Positions 27,407-34,432 of a stretch of DNA of 64,000 bases are shown here, in pieces. Positions within the stretch are counted from its first letter, which is position 1. Each line of letters begins with the position of its first letter. The notes below the pieces were generated by a model. That model saw only the letters and a list, made by a program, of their open reading frames with translations, did not search any database and was not told where the DNA came from. Source of the stretch: Bacteroides caccae (GTDB lineage Bacteria > Bacteroidota > Bacteroidia > Bacteroidales > Bacteroidaceae); contig NZ_CP022412.2 in NCBI RefSeq assembly GCF_002222615.2, forward strand, positions 930,001 to 994,000, written 5' to 3'. The translations under genes were made by a program, and so were the position numbers.

Positions 27407-28069
27407 ATGTGGAAAATGGAAAGGAATACAAATAATATTCTGGATATTCATACCCATAAAGCAGAACCGGTTTCTGCCGGGAAGGCGATTATTAACCGTA
27501 AGTTGGCGACAGATGCTTTGTGCGAAGGATATTTCTATTCTGCTGGTATTCACCCTTGGGATTTGACGGAGTTTGATACGGAGCGTCGATTGGAATGCCT
27601 TCGGGAGCAACTTGCAGAAAAACAGTTAGTGGCTGTGGGTGAGGCCGGACTGGATAAGCTGGCTGCTGCTCCGATGCAGCTTCAAGTAGCTGTGTTTAAA
27701 GAACAGGTGGAATTGTCGGAAAAGTATGAATTGCCGTTGATTATTCACTGTGTGAAGGCTATGGACGAACTGCTTGCCTTGAGAAAGGAATGTGCACCGA
27801 AACAGCCGTGGATATGGCATGGATTCCGTGGAAAGCCTGAACAGGCAAAACAATTGTTACAGAAAGGATTCTATCTTTCTTTCGGAATGCATTACTCCAG
27901 TGAGGCGATGAATGTAGTGCCTGATAGCCGCTTGTTTTTGGAAACGGATGACAGTCCGGTAGATATTGAAGATGTGTTGCGTGATGCGGCGAAAGTACGT
28001 GGTGTGGAAGTAGAAACGTTGCAGGCTATTGTCCGTAAAAATATTCAAGACATCTTTTTTAGGGCGTAA
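27407..28069 (+). CDS. tatD: TatD family metal-dependent hydrolase
   Basis: The 220-residue protein has a compact TatD TIM-barrel. Metal ligands are visible in DIHTHK, VGEAGLD, IIHC, WHGF and ETDDSP, so the active site looks complete although the chain is ~40 residues shorter than E. coli TatD. TatD enzymes are 3'-5' exonucleases or DNases in repair. It ends the hemD-rnpA-yidD run, 8 bp after yidD. Confidence 0.88.
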   Translation: MWKMERNTNNILDIHTHKAEPVSAGKAIINRKLATDALCEGYFYSAGIHPWDLTEFDTERRLECLREQLAEKQLVAVGEAGLDKLAAAPMQLQVAVFKEQVELSEKYELPLIIHCVKAMDELLALRKECAPKQPWIWHGFRGKPEQAKQLLQKGFYLSFGMHYSSEAMNVVPDSRLFLETDDSPVDIEDVLRDAAKVRGVEVETLQAIVRKNIQDIFFRA

Positions 28070-28095
28070 GAGTTGTATCTTCCGAGAAAGAGTCG

Positions 28096-28103
28096 TACTT
28101 TTG
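28096..28103 (+). promoter_or_regulatory. Candidate -7 box for tyrS
   Basis: TACTTTTG matches TAnnTTTG and lies 52 bp before the ATG at 28156. Confidence 0.5.
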
Positions 28104-28155
28104 CCCCTCACGGGATTGAAATACAATAAAAAACTAATAATAAAAGAGTAATACG

Positions 28156-29448
28156 ATGAATTTTGTAGAAGAATTGAGATGGCGTGGCATGTTGCAGGAC
28201 ATCATGCCGGGAACGGAAGAGTTGTTAATCAAAGAGCAGGTGACTGCCTATTTGGGTATCGACCCGACTGCCGATTCGCTACACATTGGTCACCTTTGTG
28301 GAGTGATGATTCTTCGTCATTTCCAACGCTGCGGTCACAAGCCGTTAGCTTTGATCGGTGGCGCTACGGGCATGATTGGTGACCCTTCAGGCAAATCGGC
28401 AGAACGTAACCTGCTGGATGAAGAAACACTGCGTCACAATCAGGCATGCATTAAGAATCAACTGGCCAAGTTCCTCGACTTCGAGTCGGATGTACCTAAT
28501 CGTGCTGAGTTGGTGAACAACTATGATTGGATGAAAGACTTTACCTTCCTGGATTTTGTTCGCGAAGTAGGTAAACACATCACTGTGAACTATATGATGG
28601 CTAAAGACTCAGTAAAGCGTCGTCTGAATGGCGAAGCACGTGACGGACTTTCATTTACCGAGTTCACTTATCAGCTGCTTCAAGGCTACGATTTTCTTCA
28701 TTTGTATGAGACAAAAGGCTGTAAGCTCCAAATGGGCGGTTCCGATCAATGGGGAAATATTACTACCGGTGCGGAATTGATTCGCCGTACCAACGGAGGT
28801 GAGGTGTTTGCGCTGACTTGTCCGTTGATTACAAAAGCCGACGGTGGTAAGTTCGGTAAAACCGAATCTGGAAATATCTGGCTGGATCCCCGTTATACTT
28901 CTCCCTACAAATTCTACCAGTTCTGGCTGAACGTAAGTGATTCCGACGCCGAACGCTATATCAAGATCTTCACTTCGATCGAAAAAGAAGAAATCGAGGC
29001 ATTAATTGCAGAACATCAGGCTGCTCCGCATTTGCGTATTCTTCAGAAACGTCTGGCTAAGGAAGTGACTGTAATGGTTCACTCTGAAGATGATTATAAT
29101 GCAGCGGTAGATGCATCGAATATCCTGTTCGGCAATGCTACTTCCGAAGCTTTGCGCAAGTTGGACGAAGATACTTTGCTGGCTGTATTCGAAGGTGTGC
29201 CTCAATTCGAGATTTCTCGTGACGCGTTGACGGGAGGTGTGAAGGCGGTTGATTTATTCGTTGATAATGCGGCTGTATTTGCTTCAAAAGGAGAAATGCG
29301 TAAGCTGGTTCAAGGCGGAGGCGTTTCGCTGAATAAAGAGAAATTAGCGGCATTTGACCAGGTAATTACAGCTGCTGACCTGCTCGACGAGAAATATCTG
29401 CTTGTTCAGCGTGGTAAAAAGAACTATTATTTGCTGATTGCGAAGTAA
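28156..29448 (+). CDS. tyrS: Tyrosyl-tRNA synthetase
   Basis: The 430-residue class I aminoacyl-tRNA synthetase charges tRNA-Tyr. The ATP-binding HIGH motif is seen as SLHIGHLCG, the Tyr-pocket motif as [12 protein letters not shown], and the KMSKS loop as [10 protein letters not shown]-terminal S4-like RNA-binding domain ([17 protein letters not shown]) completes the bacterial TyrRS architecture. It is transcribed alone from its own promoter. Confidence 0.97.
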   Translation: MNFVEELRWRGMLQDIMPGTEELLIKEQVTAYLGIDPTADSLHIGHLCGVMILRHFQRCGHKPLALIGGATGMIGDPSGKSAERNLLDEETLRHNQACIKNQLAKFLDFESDVPNRAELVNNYDWMKDFTFLDFVREVGKHITVNYMMAKDSVKRRLNGEARDGLSFTEFTYQLLQGYDFLHLYETKGCKLQMGGSDQWGNITTGAELIRRTNGGEVFALTCPLITKADGGKFGKTESGNIWLDPRYTSPYKFYQFWLNVSDSDAERYIKIFTSIEKEEIEALIAEHQAAPHLRILQKRLAKEVTVMVHSEDDYNAAVDASNILFGNATSEALRKLDEDTLLAVFEGVPQFEISRDALTGGVKAVDLFVDNAAVFASKGEMRKLVQGGGVSLNKEKLAAFDQVITAADLLDEKYLLVQRGKKNYYLLIAK

Positions 29449-29493
29449 TAATACGCGATTTGCGAGGTGCAAAGTAAAAAAGTGAACGAAATA

Positions 29494-29525
29494 TTTGGAG
29501 GTTTGCTTGCAAACCTCTATCTTTG
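29494..29525 (+). promoter_or_regulatory. Promoter of tRNA-Gln with internal inverted repeat
   Basis: A TTTG -33 element (29494-29497) is spaced 20 bp from a perfect TATCTTTG -7 box (29518-29525), giving a start at about 29533. A 9-bp inverted repeat (GAGGTTTGC, TT, GCAAACCTC; 29498-29517) fills the spacer exactly. Confidence 0.65.
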
Positions 29526-29555
29526 CACCGCTTTTTAACAGAAAGCACATAAGTT

Positions 29556-29626
29556 TGGACTATGGTGTAATGGTAGCACAACAGGTTTTGGTTCTGTTTG
29601 TCCAAGTTCGAATCTTGGTAGTCCAA
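29556..29626 (+). tRNA. tRNA-Gln(UUG)
   Basis: The cloverleaf folds fully. The acceptor stem is TGGACTA with TAGTCCA, and a D-arm with AATGGTAGC follows. The anticodon stem is ACAGG with TCTGT around a TTTTGGT loop giving anticodon TTG. The T-arm is CCAAG-TTCGAAT-CTTGG. CCA is not encoded. Confidence 0.95.
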
Positions 29627-29633
29627 CAGAGAA

Positions 29634-29668
29634 GCCCCGAAAGAGTAATCTTTCGGGGTTTTTCTTTT
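29634..29668 (+). terminator. Terminator of tRNA-Gln
   Basis: CCCCGAAAGA and TCTTTCGGGG form a 10-bp stem with a 4-nt loop, followed by TTTTT and a T-rich tail. Confidence 0.9.
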
Positions 29669-30345
29669 ATGCAGGTCGACTCTGCTGTTATCTGTTTGGT
29701 GTACTGCTATTTCTTGTATAGAATATTAACTATTATCTGCTATTGTCCTGTTTGTCTATGGATAAGGTGACTTTCTGCTGCAATAATATCCTTACAACAT
29801 TATAATAAATGGAGAGAGCGTTTTTAATAACTAATTGGAGAGTTTATTATAAACGGTATCCAAGTTTATTAAAAACGTTTTTCGGCTTCTTTGGCGATAA
29901 GAATCGAAGTATTTAAACAAAATGGGAGAAAATCATGACTGACTTTCTCCCATTAGAAGTTTGTGCATATATGGAAATATATGCTGTGGTGGACTGATTA
30001 TGTCTTTATTTCTGTACGTTTCATGTGCTATTTCTTTTTTTACTGTTTCTCAAAGATACAAAATAAAAAGGCGAAAGTCAATAGCCGGGAGTATTTATTG
30101 CTAAAAGAGGATGTTTTCATGAGAGTAGGAGTGGCTCTGTTTTTCCCGTTAGGTAAAAAACTACCTCAAATCGTATTATAGTTCGTTAAAAAGATGTACA
30201 TTGCGTCAAATCTGGACATTTTTGATGGATAATTGGAACAAAATTGTAATGTTAACCCGTTTTCTTTTACTATTTTTGCATCGTGTACGTAAACGATGTA
30301 CATTTGAGAAAGAGAGCTTATTCAATAACTATAAATAAATAAGGT
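29669..30345. other. Gene-free 677-bp interval before kduI
   Basis: No convincing gene is seen. There is an 11-bp inverted repeat (AATGGGAGAAA at 29921-29931 with TTTCTCCCATT at 29944-29954) that could terminate leftward RNA. The right end holds the kduI promoter and candidate operators. Confidence 0.5.
30194..30303 (+). promoter_or_regulatory. kduI promoter with duplicated palindromic operator candidates
   Basis: The -7 box TATTTTTG is at 30271-30278. The exact 8-bp palindrome ATGTACAT occurs at 30194-30201 and again at 30296-30303, the second just after the expected transcription start. A related GTACGTAAACGAT sits between the box and the second copy. This layout fits a repressor that loops between two sites. 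Confidence 0.45.
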
Positions 30346-31188
30346 ATGAAAACGAACTATGAAATTCGCTATGCTGCGCATCCCGAAGATGCAAAAAACT
30401 ATGATACTACAAGAATCCGCAGAGATTTCTTAATCGAAAAGATATTTGTCCCCAATGAAGTGAATATGGTATATTCCATGTACGACCGTATGGTGGTGGG
30501 CGGTGCGTTTCCGGTAGGGGAGGTACTGACGCTTGAAGCAATCGATCCGCTGAAAGCTCCGTTCTTCCTGACCCGTCGTGAAATGGGTATTTACAACGTA
30601 GGCGGCCCCGGTATCGTGAAGGCAGGCGACGCTGTATTCGAACTTGATTATAAAGAGGCTCTTTATCTGGGTTCGGGCGACCGTGAAGTGACCTTTGAAA
30701 GCAAAGACGCTTCTCATCCCGCTAAATTCTATTTCAATTCACTGACTGCACATCGCAACTATCCCGACCGCAAAGTGACGAAAGCCGATGCGGTAGTGGC
30801 TGAAATGGGCTCTTTGGAAGGCTCCAACCATCGTAATATCAATAAGATGTTGGTGAACCAGGTATTGCCTACCTGCCAGCTCCAAATGGGTATGACCGAG
30901 CTTGCTCCGGGCAGCGTATGGAACACGATGCCGGCCCACGTGCACAGCCGTCGTATGGAGGCTTATTTCTATTTCGAAATTCCCGAAGAACACGCTATCT
31001 GTCATTTCATGGGTGAAGTAGGCGAGACGCGCCACATCTGGATGAAAGGCGATCAGGCGGTGCTCTCTCCCGAATGGTCTATCCATTCGGCTGCGGCTAC
31101 CCACAATTATACTTTCATCTGGGGTATGGGCGGAGAGAACCTTGATTACGGCGATCAGGACTTCTCATTGATTACAGACTTGAAATAA
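30346..31188 (+). CDS. kduI: 5-dehydro-4-deoxy-D-glucuronate isomerase KduI
   Basis: The 280-residue cupin-fold enzyme converts 5-keto-4-deoxyuronate, released from pectin or glycosaminoglycan unsaturated disaccharides, to 2,5-diketo-3-deoxygluconate. Family segments include RRDFLIEKIF, EMGIYNVGGPG and the zinc-binding WNTMPAHVHSRRMEAYFYFE, followed by a late WSIHSAAATHNYTFIWGMGGEN. The next gene, kduD, performs the following step, 43 bp downstream. Confidence 0.97.
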   Translation: MKTNYEIRYAAHPEDAKNYDTTRIRRDFLIEKIFVPNEVNMVYSMYDRMVVGGAFPVGEVLTLEAIDPLKAPFFLTRREMGIYNVGGPGIVKAGDAVFELDYKEALYLGSGDREVTFESKDASHPAKFYFNSLTAHRNYPDRKVTKADAVVAEMGSLEGSNHRNINKMLVNQVLPTCQLQMGMTELAPGSVWNTMPAHVHSRRMEAYFYFEIPEEHAICHFMGEVGETRHIWMKGDQAVLSPEWSIHSAAATHNYTFIWGMGGENLDYGDQDFSLITDLK

Positions 31189-31231
31189 TAAACAACTACA
31201 ATAGTTTCCTTAATTTAACAACAAAAAAATT

Positions 31232-32035
31232 ATGAATCAGTATTTGAATTTTTCTTTGAAAGGTAAAGTAGCTCTCGTTACAGGTGCTTCTTACGGTATC
31301 GGTTTTGCTATCGCATCTGCTTTTGCAGAACAAGGTGCTACTGTTTGTTTTAACGACATCAATCAGGAGTTGGTAGACAAAGGTATGGCTGCATACGCTG
31401 CAAAGGGAATTAAGGCTCATGGTTATGTATGCGACGTAACAGACGAACCGGCTGTTCAGGCTATGGTTGCTACTATCGCAAAAGAAGTAGGTACAATTGA
31501 CATCCTTGTAAATAACGCAGGTATTATCCGCCGTGTTCCTATGCACGAAATGGAAGCTGCTGATTTCCGTAAAGTAATCGACATCGACTTGAATGCTCCG
31601 TTTATCGTTTCCAAGGCTGTTTTGCCTGCTATGATGGAAAAGCGTGCCGGTAAGATTATCAACATCTGTTCTATGATGTCTGAGCTGGGTCGTGAAACTG
31701 TTTCTGCTTATGCTGCCGCTAAGGGTGGTCTGAAGATGCTGACTCGCAATATCTGCTCTGAATATGGCGAATACAACATCCAGTGTAATGGCATCGGCCC
31801 GGGTTACATCGCTACTCCGCAAACTGCTCCTCTTCGTGAGCCGCAGGCAGATGGAAGCCGCCACCCGTTCGATTCATTCATCTGCGCCAAGACTCCGGCC
31901 GGCCGTTGGCTGGATCCGGAAGAATTGACCGGTCCTGCTGTATTCCTTGCATCAGAAGCTTCTAACGCTGTCAACGGACACGTTCTTTACGTAGACGGTG
32001 GTATCCTTGCTTACATCGGAAAACAACCGAAATAA
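31232..32035 (+). CDS. kduD: 2-dehydro-3-deoxy-D-gluconate 5-dehydrogenase KduD
   Basis: This 267-residue short-chain dehydrogenase reduces 2,5-diketo-3-deoxygluconate to KDG. The cofactor motif TGASYGIGFAIA, the NNAG segment and the catalytic Ser-Tyr-Lys (SMMSELGRETVSAYAAAKGG) are intact. Pairing with kduI supports this assignment over the related gluconate 5-dehydrogenase. Confidence 0.93.
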   Translation: MNQYLNFSLKGKVALVTGASYGIGFAIASAFAEQGATVCFNDINQELVDKGMAAYAAKGIKAHGYVCDVTDEPAVQAMVATIAKEVGTIDILVNNAGIIRRVPMHEMEAADFRKVIDIDLNAPFIVSKAVLPAMMEKRAGKIINICSMMSELGRETVSAYAAAKGGLKMLTRNICSEYGEYNIQCNGIGPGYIATPQTAPLREPQADGSRHPFDSFICAKTPAGRWLDPEELTGPAVFLASEASNAVNGHVLYVDGGILAYIGKQPK

Positions 32036-32129
32036 TGTAAGATAAACTATATCCGGTAAGGTGATAGAATGGCAAAAGAGCATACTCTTTTCATCTGTCA
32101 CCTTATTTTTTATTTAATAAGAATCAATC

Positions 32130-33371
32130 ATGAAAAAGATATTTATTCTGTTTGCCGTTGCTTTTATCGGCTTTGCTTCCTGCGTCGAAAGCAAGCAGGT
32201 TATGACGGTGACCGTGACCAATCCGCTGGGTTTAGAGCGTGCGGGAGAGATGATTGAAGTGCCGATGAGCTATGTCGTTGCCAAGTTGAAACTGGCCGAT
32301 ACAGCGCAAATTGTGGTGCTTGACATAGACGGACAGCAAGTTCCGTATCAGGTGACGTATGATGAGAAGGTTGTTTTCCCGGTTACGGTGAAAGCGAATG
32401 GTACAGCCACTTATACTATCCAACCGGGCACTCCGGAACCTTTCAACGTAATTGCCTGCGGCAAATATTATTCCGAACGTCTGGACGACGTTGCATGGGA
32501 GAATGACCTGGGCGGTTACCGTGCTTATGGTCCTGCATTGCAGGCAAGAGGTGAACGTGGCTTTGGTTATGACCTCTTTACGAAGTACAATACCACCCAG
32601 CCAGTTCTTGAAGGTATGTACGCTGAAGAACTCAATAAGGAAAAGCGTGCCAAGATAGCTGAACTGAGAAAAACAGATCCTAAAGCGGCTTCTGAACTGC
32701 AAAGAGCCATTTCCTATCATATCGATCACGGTTATGGAATGGACTGTTATGCCGTAGGTCCTACGCTGGGTTGCGGTACGGCTGCTTTGATGCAGGGCGA
32801 CACGATCATCTATCCATACTGTTATCGCACGCAGGAAATCCTTGATAATGGTCCGTTGCGTTTCACGGTGAAACTGGAATTTAATCCGTTGGTAGTCCGC
32901 GGTGATTCTAATGTGATAGAGACGCGTGTGATTACTCTGGATGCGGGTTCGTACCTCAATAAAGCCGTAATCTCTTATACAAACATGAAAGAGGCAATGC
33001 CTGTAACCACCGGAATCGTTCTCCGTGAGCCGGACGGCGTTGTTGCAGCCGATGCGGCGAATGGCTATATTACTTATGTAGATCCTACCACCGACCGCAA
33101 GGGAGGAAACGGCAAGATATTCATCGGTGCTGCTTTCCCTGCACAGGTGAAGGAGGCTAAAGTGGTGCTTCTTTCTGAAAAGGAAAAGAAGGAGCGTGGC
33201 GGAGCCGACGGTCATGTGTTGGCTATCAGCGAATACGAACCGGGTTCTGAATATACTTATTACTGGGGTTCTGCCTGGAATAAGGGGGCTATCAAAACTG
33301 TGGATGTTTGGAATAAATACATGGCCGAATATGCTCAGAAATTACGTGCTCCGCTGACGGTAGCATATTAG
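32130..33371 (+). CDS. DUF4861 family lipoprotein
   Basis: The 413-residue lipoprotein (GFASCVESK lipobox) is a large beta-rich protein of the DUF4861 family. Segments such as AWENDLGGYRAYGPALQARG and DHGYGMDCYAVGPTLGCG are typical. DUF4861 proteins are commonly encoded with kduI/kduD and polysaccharide lyase or GH105 genes in Bacteroides and are presumed to act on uronate-containing glycans outside the cytoplasm; no activity is proven. It follows kduD by 94 bp and a terminator-like hairpin follows it. Confidence 0.85.
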   Translation: MKKIFILFAVAFIGFASCVESKQVMTVTVTNPLGLERAGEMIEVPMSYVVAKLKLADTAQIVVLDIDGQQVPYQVTYDEKVVFPVTVKANGTATYTIQPGTPEPFNVIACGKYYSERLDDVAWENDLGGYRAYGPALQARGERGFGYDLFTKYNTTQPVLEGMYAEELNKEKRAKIAELRKTDPKAASELQRAISYHIDHGYGMDCYAVGPTLGCGTAALMQGDTIIYPYCYRTQEILDNGPLRFTVKLEFNPLVVRGDSNVIETRVITLDAGSYLNKAVISYTNMKEAMPVTTGIVLREPDGVVAADAANGYITYVDPTTDRKGGNGKIFIGAAFPAQVKEAKVVLLSEKEKKERGGADGHVLAISEYEPGSEYTYYWGSAWNKGAIKTVDVWNKYMAEYAQKLRAPLTVAY

Positions 33372-33400
33372 TAGCAAGTTTAAGAACTGAAAATAGCTGA

Positions 33401-33449
33401 AAAGTGGGGATTCCTGTAACTATATGGGAATTCCCATTGTTTTTTTTAG
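33401..33449 (+). terminator. Terminator-like hairpin after the DUF4861 gene
   Basis: TGGGGATTCC and GGGAATTCCCA form an imperfect stem followed by eight T. It could also limit leftward RNA arriving from the invertible promoter. Confidence 0.6.
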
Positions 33450-33506
33450 TAGAAATAATCTGCCGCGTAAGAAGGAATCCGGAGAGGAACGTTTAGTGTA
33501 TATTTG

Positions 33507-33752
33507 TTATGAAAGGGGATAACCGATTGATTTAGTTCTAGCAGAACTTGGTACATTGCTGATCGTGAACTTTCCGTCTACATTGGTAGTAGTTCCGATA
33601 GCTGTGCCCTTTACTAGTACGGATGCCCCTACAACAGGCTGATTGTCTTCTTCTGAAATGACAACCCCTGTGATTGTTTTAGGTGTTTGGGCAATCGCCA
33701 GACCGATTCCTGCTAATAAGCAGGCCAATAACAACACAAATCTTTTTTTCAT
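33507..33752 (-). CDS. Detached N-terminal part of SusC-like receptor (signal peptide plus N-terminal domain)
   Basis: On the minus strand this 81-residue frame encodes a signal peptide (residues 1-21) and a CarboxypepD_reg-like domain start (TITGVVISEEDNQPVVGASV, then GTTTNVDGKFTI). It runs out of homology at residue 73 (PSSART), exactly at the left inverted repeat. Eight unrelated residues follow before a stop. It is the missing 5' part of the gene at 34433, carried on the invertible segment and now facing away from it. A longer frame begins at 33821, but the ATG at 33752 gives the correct signal peptide and lies behind a good promoter. Confidence 0.88.
   Translation of the reverse strand: MKKRFVLLLACLLAGIGLAIAQTPKTITGVVISEEDNQPVVGASVLVKGTAIGTTTNVDGKFTISNVPSSARTKSIGYPLS
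33534..33549 (-). repeat. Left inverted repeat of the invertible segment
   Basis: On the plus strand it reads AGTTCTAGCAGAACTT, the exact reverse complement of 34417-34432. The site is itself a dyad (AGTTCT-AGC-AGAACT), as expected for a tyrosine-recombinase core site. It also encodes SSART in the SusC frame. Confidence 0.9.
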
Positions 33753-33808
33753 ACGCTCACTAAATATTTGGTTAATATAATAGTTGTCTATTTGCTTGTA
33801 TGCTTTTG

Positions 33809-33838
33809 CAAAAATAAGCACATTTTATTAAAAACAAA
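33809..33838 (-). promoter_or_regulatory. Promoter carried inside the invertible segment, reading leftward
   Basis: On the minus strand a TTTG -33 element (33835-33838) is spaced 18 bp from a TATTTTTG -7 box (33809-33816). The start would be near 33803, 50 bp before the ATG at 33752. In the present orientation it reads out of the segment to the left, away from the SusC body. Confidence 0.7.
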
Positions 33839-33839
33839 A

Positions 33840-34416
33840 CAAAACAATAAAAAATATATCAATTTGTTTGCGAATTAATTTGAAAGAACTATATCGAATT
33901 CAATTCTCATGAATCCATGTATATTATGTGCTTATTAACATTTTGTTATTATTAATAAGGTATATGATTATTCTAAGTACCCATAAAACTGGAATATCTT
34001 CTAAAAGAACAAGCTTAATTATATTGAAAATTTACACTTATTATTTTAGGGGAATTTAAGACCGGACGATTTGTGATGAGAGTAAATCGTGATGAAAAAC
34101 ATCTACATAATTTCTGAAATACCTTTCCTCAAATATAAAAATAACCAGTTAAAGGTGGCGTATTACTTAATGATAATTAAATAGACATATTGCTGTTATT
34201 ATGCAATATGATTACAATTATGAGTAACATATATATTCTCGTAAGCGTTCGATATGGAGAAGTATTTTTAATTCCTTGCATTTTTATTCTATATCCTGTA
34301 CTTATACCAAAATATTTGCAAACAGAAGGAAGCAGAATATCATTTTGACAGTTATGTTTTAAGTGATTTTATTGACAATTATTCCCGAAATTGTAAAATA
34401 CAGATGCTACAATATT
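33840..34416. other. AT-rich noncoding part of the invertible segment
   Basis: About 577 bp with no convincing gene or recombinase fragment. In the ON orientation it would lie upstream of the promoter, so it may hold regulator-binding sites or simply provide length for recombination. Confidence 0.5.
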
Positions 34417-34432
34417 AAGTTCTGCTAGAACT
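34417..34432 (+). repeat. Right inverted repeat of the invertible segment
   Basis: AAGTTCTGCTAGAACT is the exact reverse complement of 33534-33549. It directly precedes the open SusC frame, and its triplets read SSART in that frame. Confidence 0.9.

Larger units (their letters stand above)
33534..34432. mobile_element. Invertible DNA segment (site-specific inversion), OFF orientation
   Basis: The segment is bounded by a 16-bp perfect inverted repeat (33534-33549 and 34417-34432) with 867 bp between. It carries, reading leftward, ~577 bp of AT-rich leader, a promoter, and the first 73 codons of a SusC gene. Flipping it joins ...VPSSART in frame to LKISYIG of the downstream gene, because both repeats encode the same SSART residues. 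This matches the phase-variable SusC shufflons and invertible promoters described in Bacteroides fragilis. No recombinase gene lies in the window, so one must act in trans. Confidence 0.9.

Noticed and set aside
29921..29954. Inverted repeat as a terminator for a rightward gene
   Set aside because: No T-tract follows on the plus strand and no rightward gene precedes it after the tRNA terminator; noted only within the gap description.
29963..30181. 72-codon plus-strand frame before kduI
   Set aside because: Phe/Tyr/Cys-rich composition typical of AT-rich noncoding DNA, no ribosome site or family resemblance.
33499..33506. TATATTTG box left of the invertible segment, reading into it
   Set aside because: It fits the -7 consensus, but no -33 element is present and no gene is served in the OFF orientation; too weak to list as a promoter.
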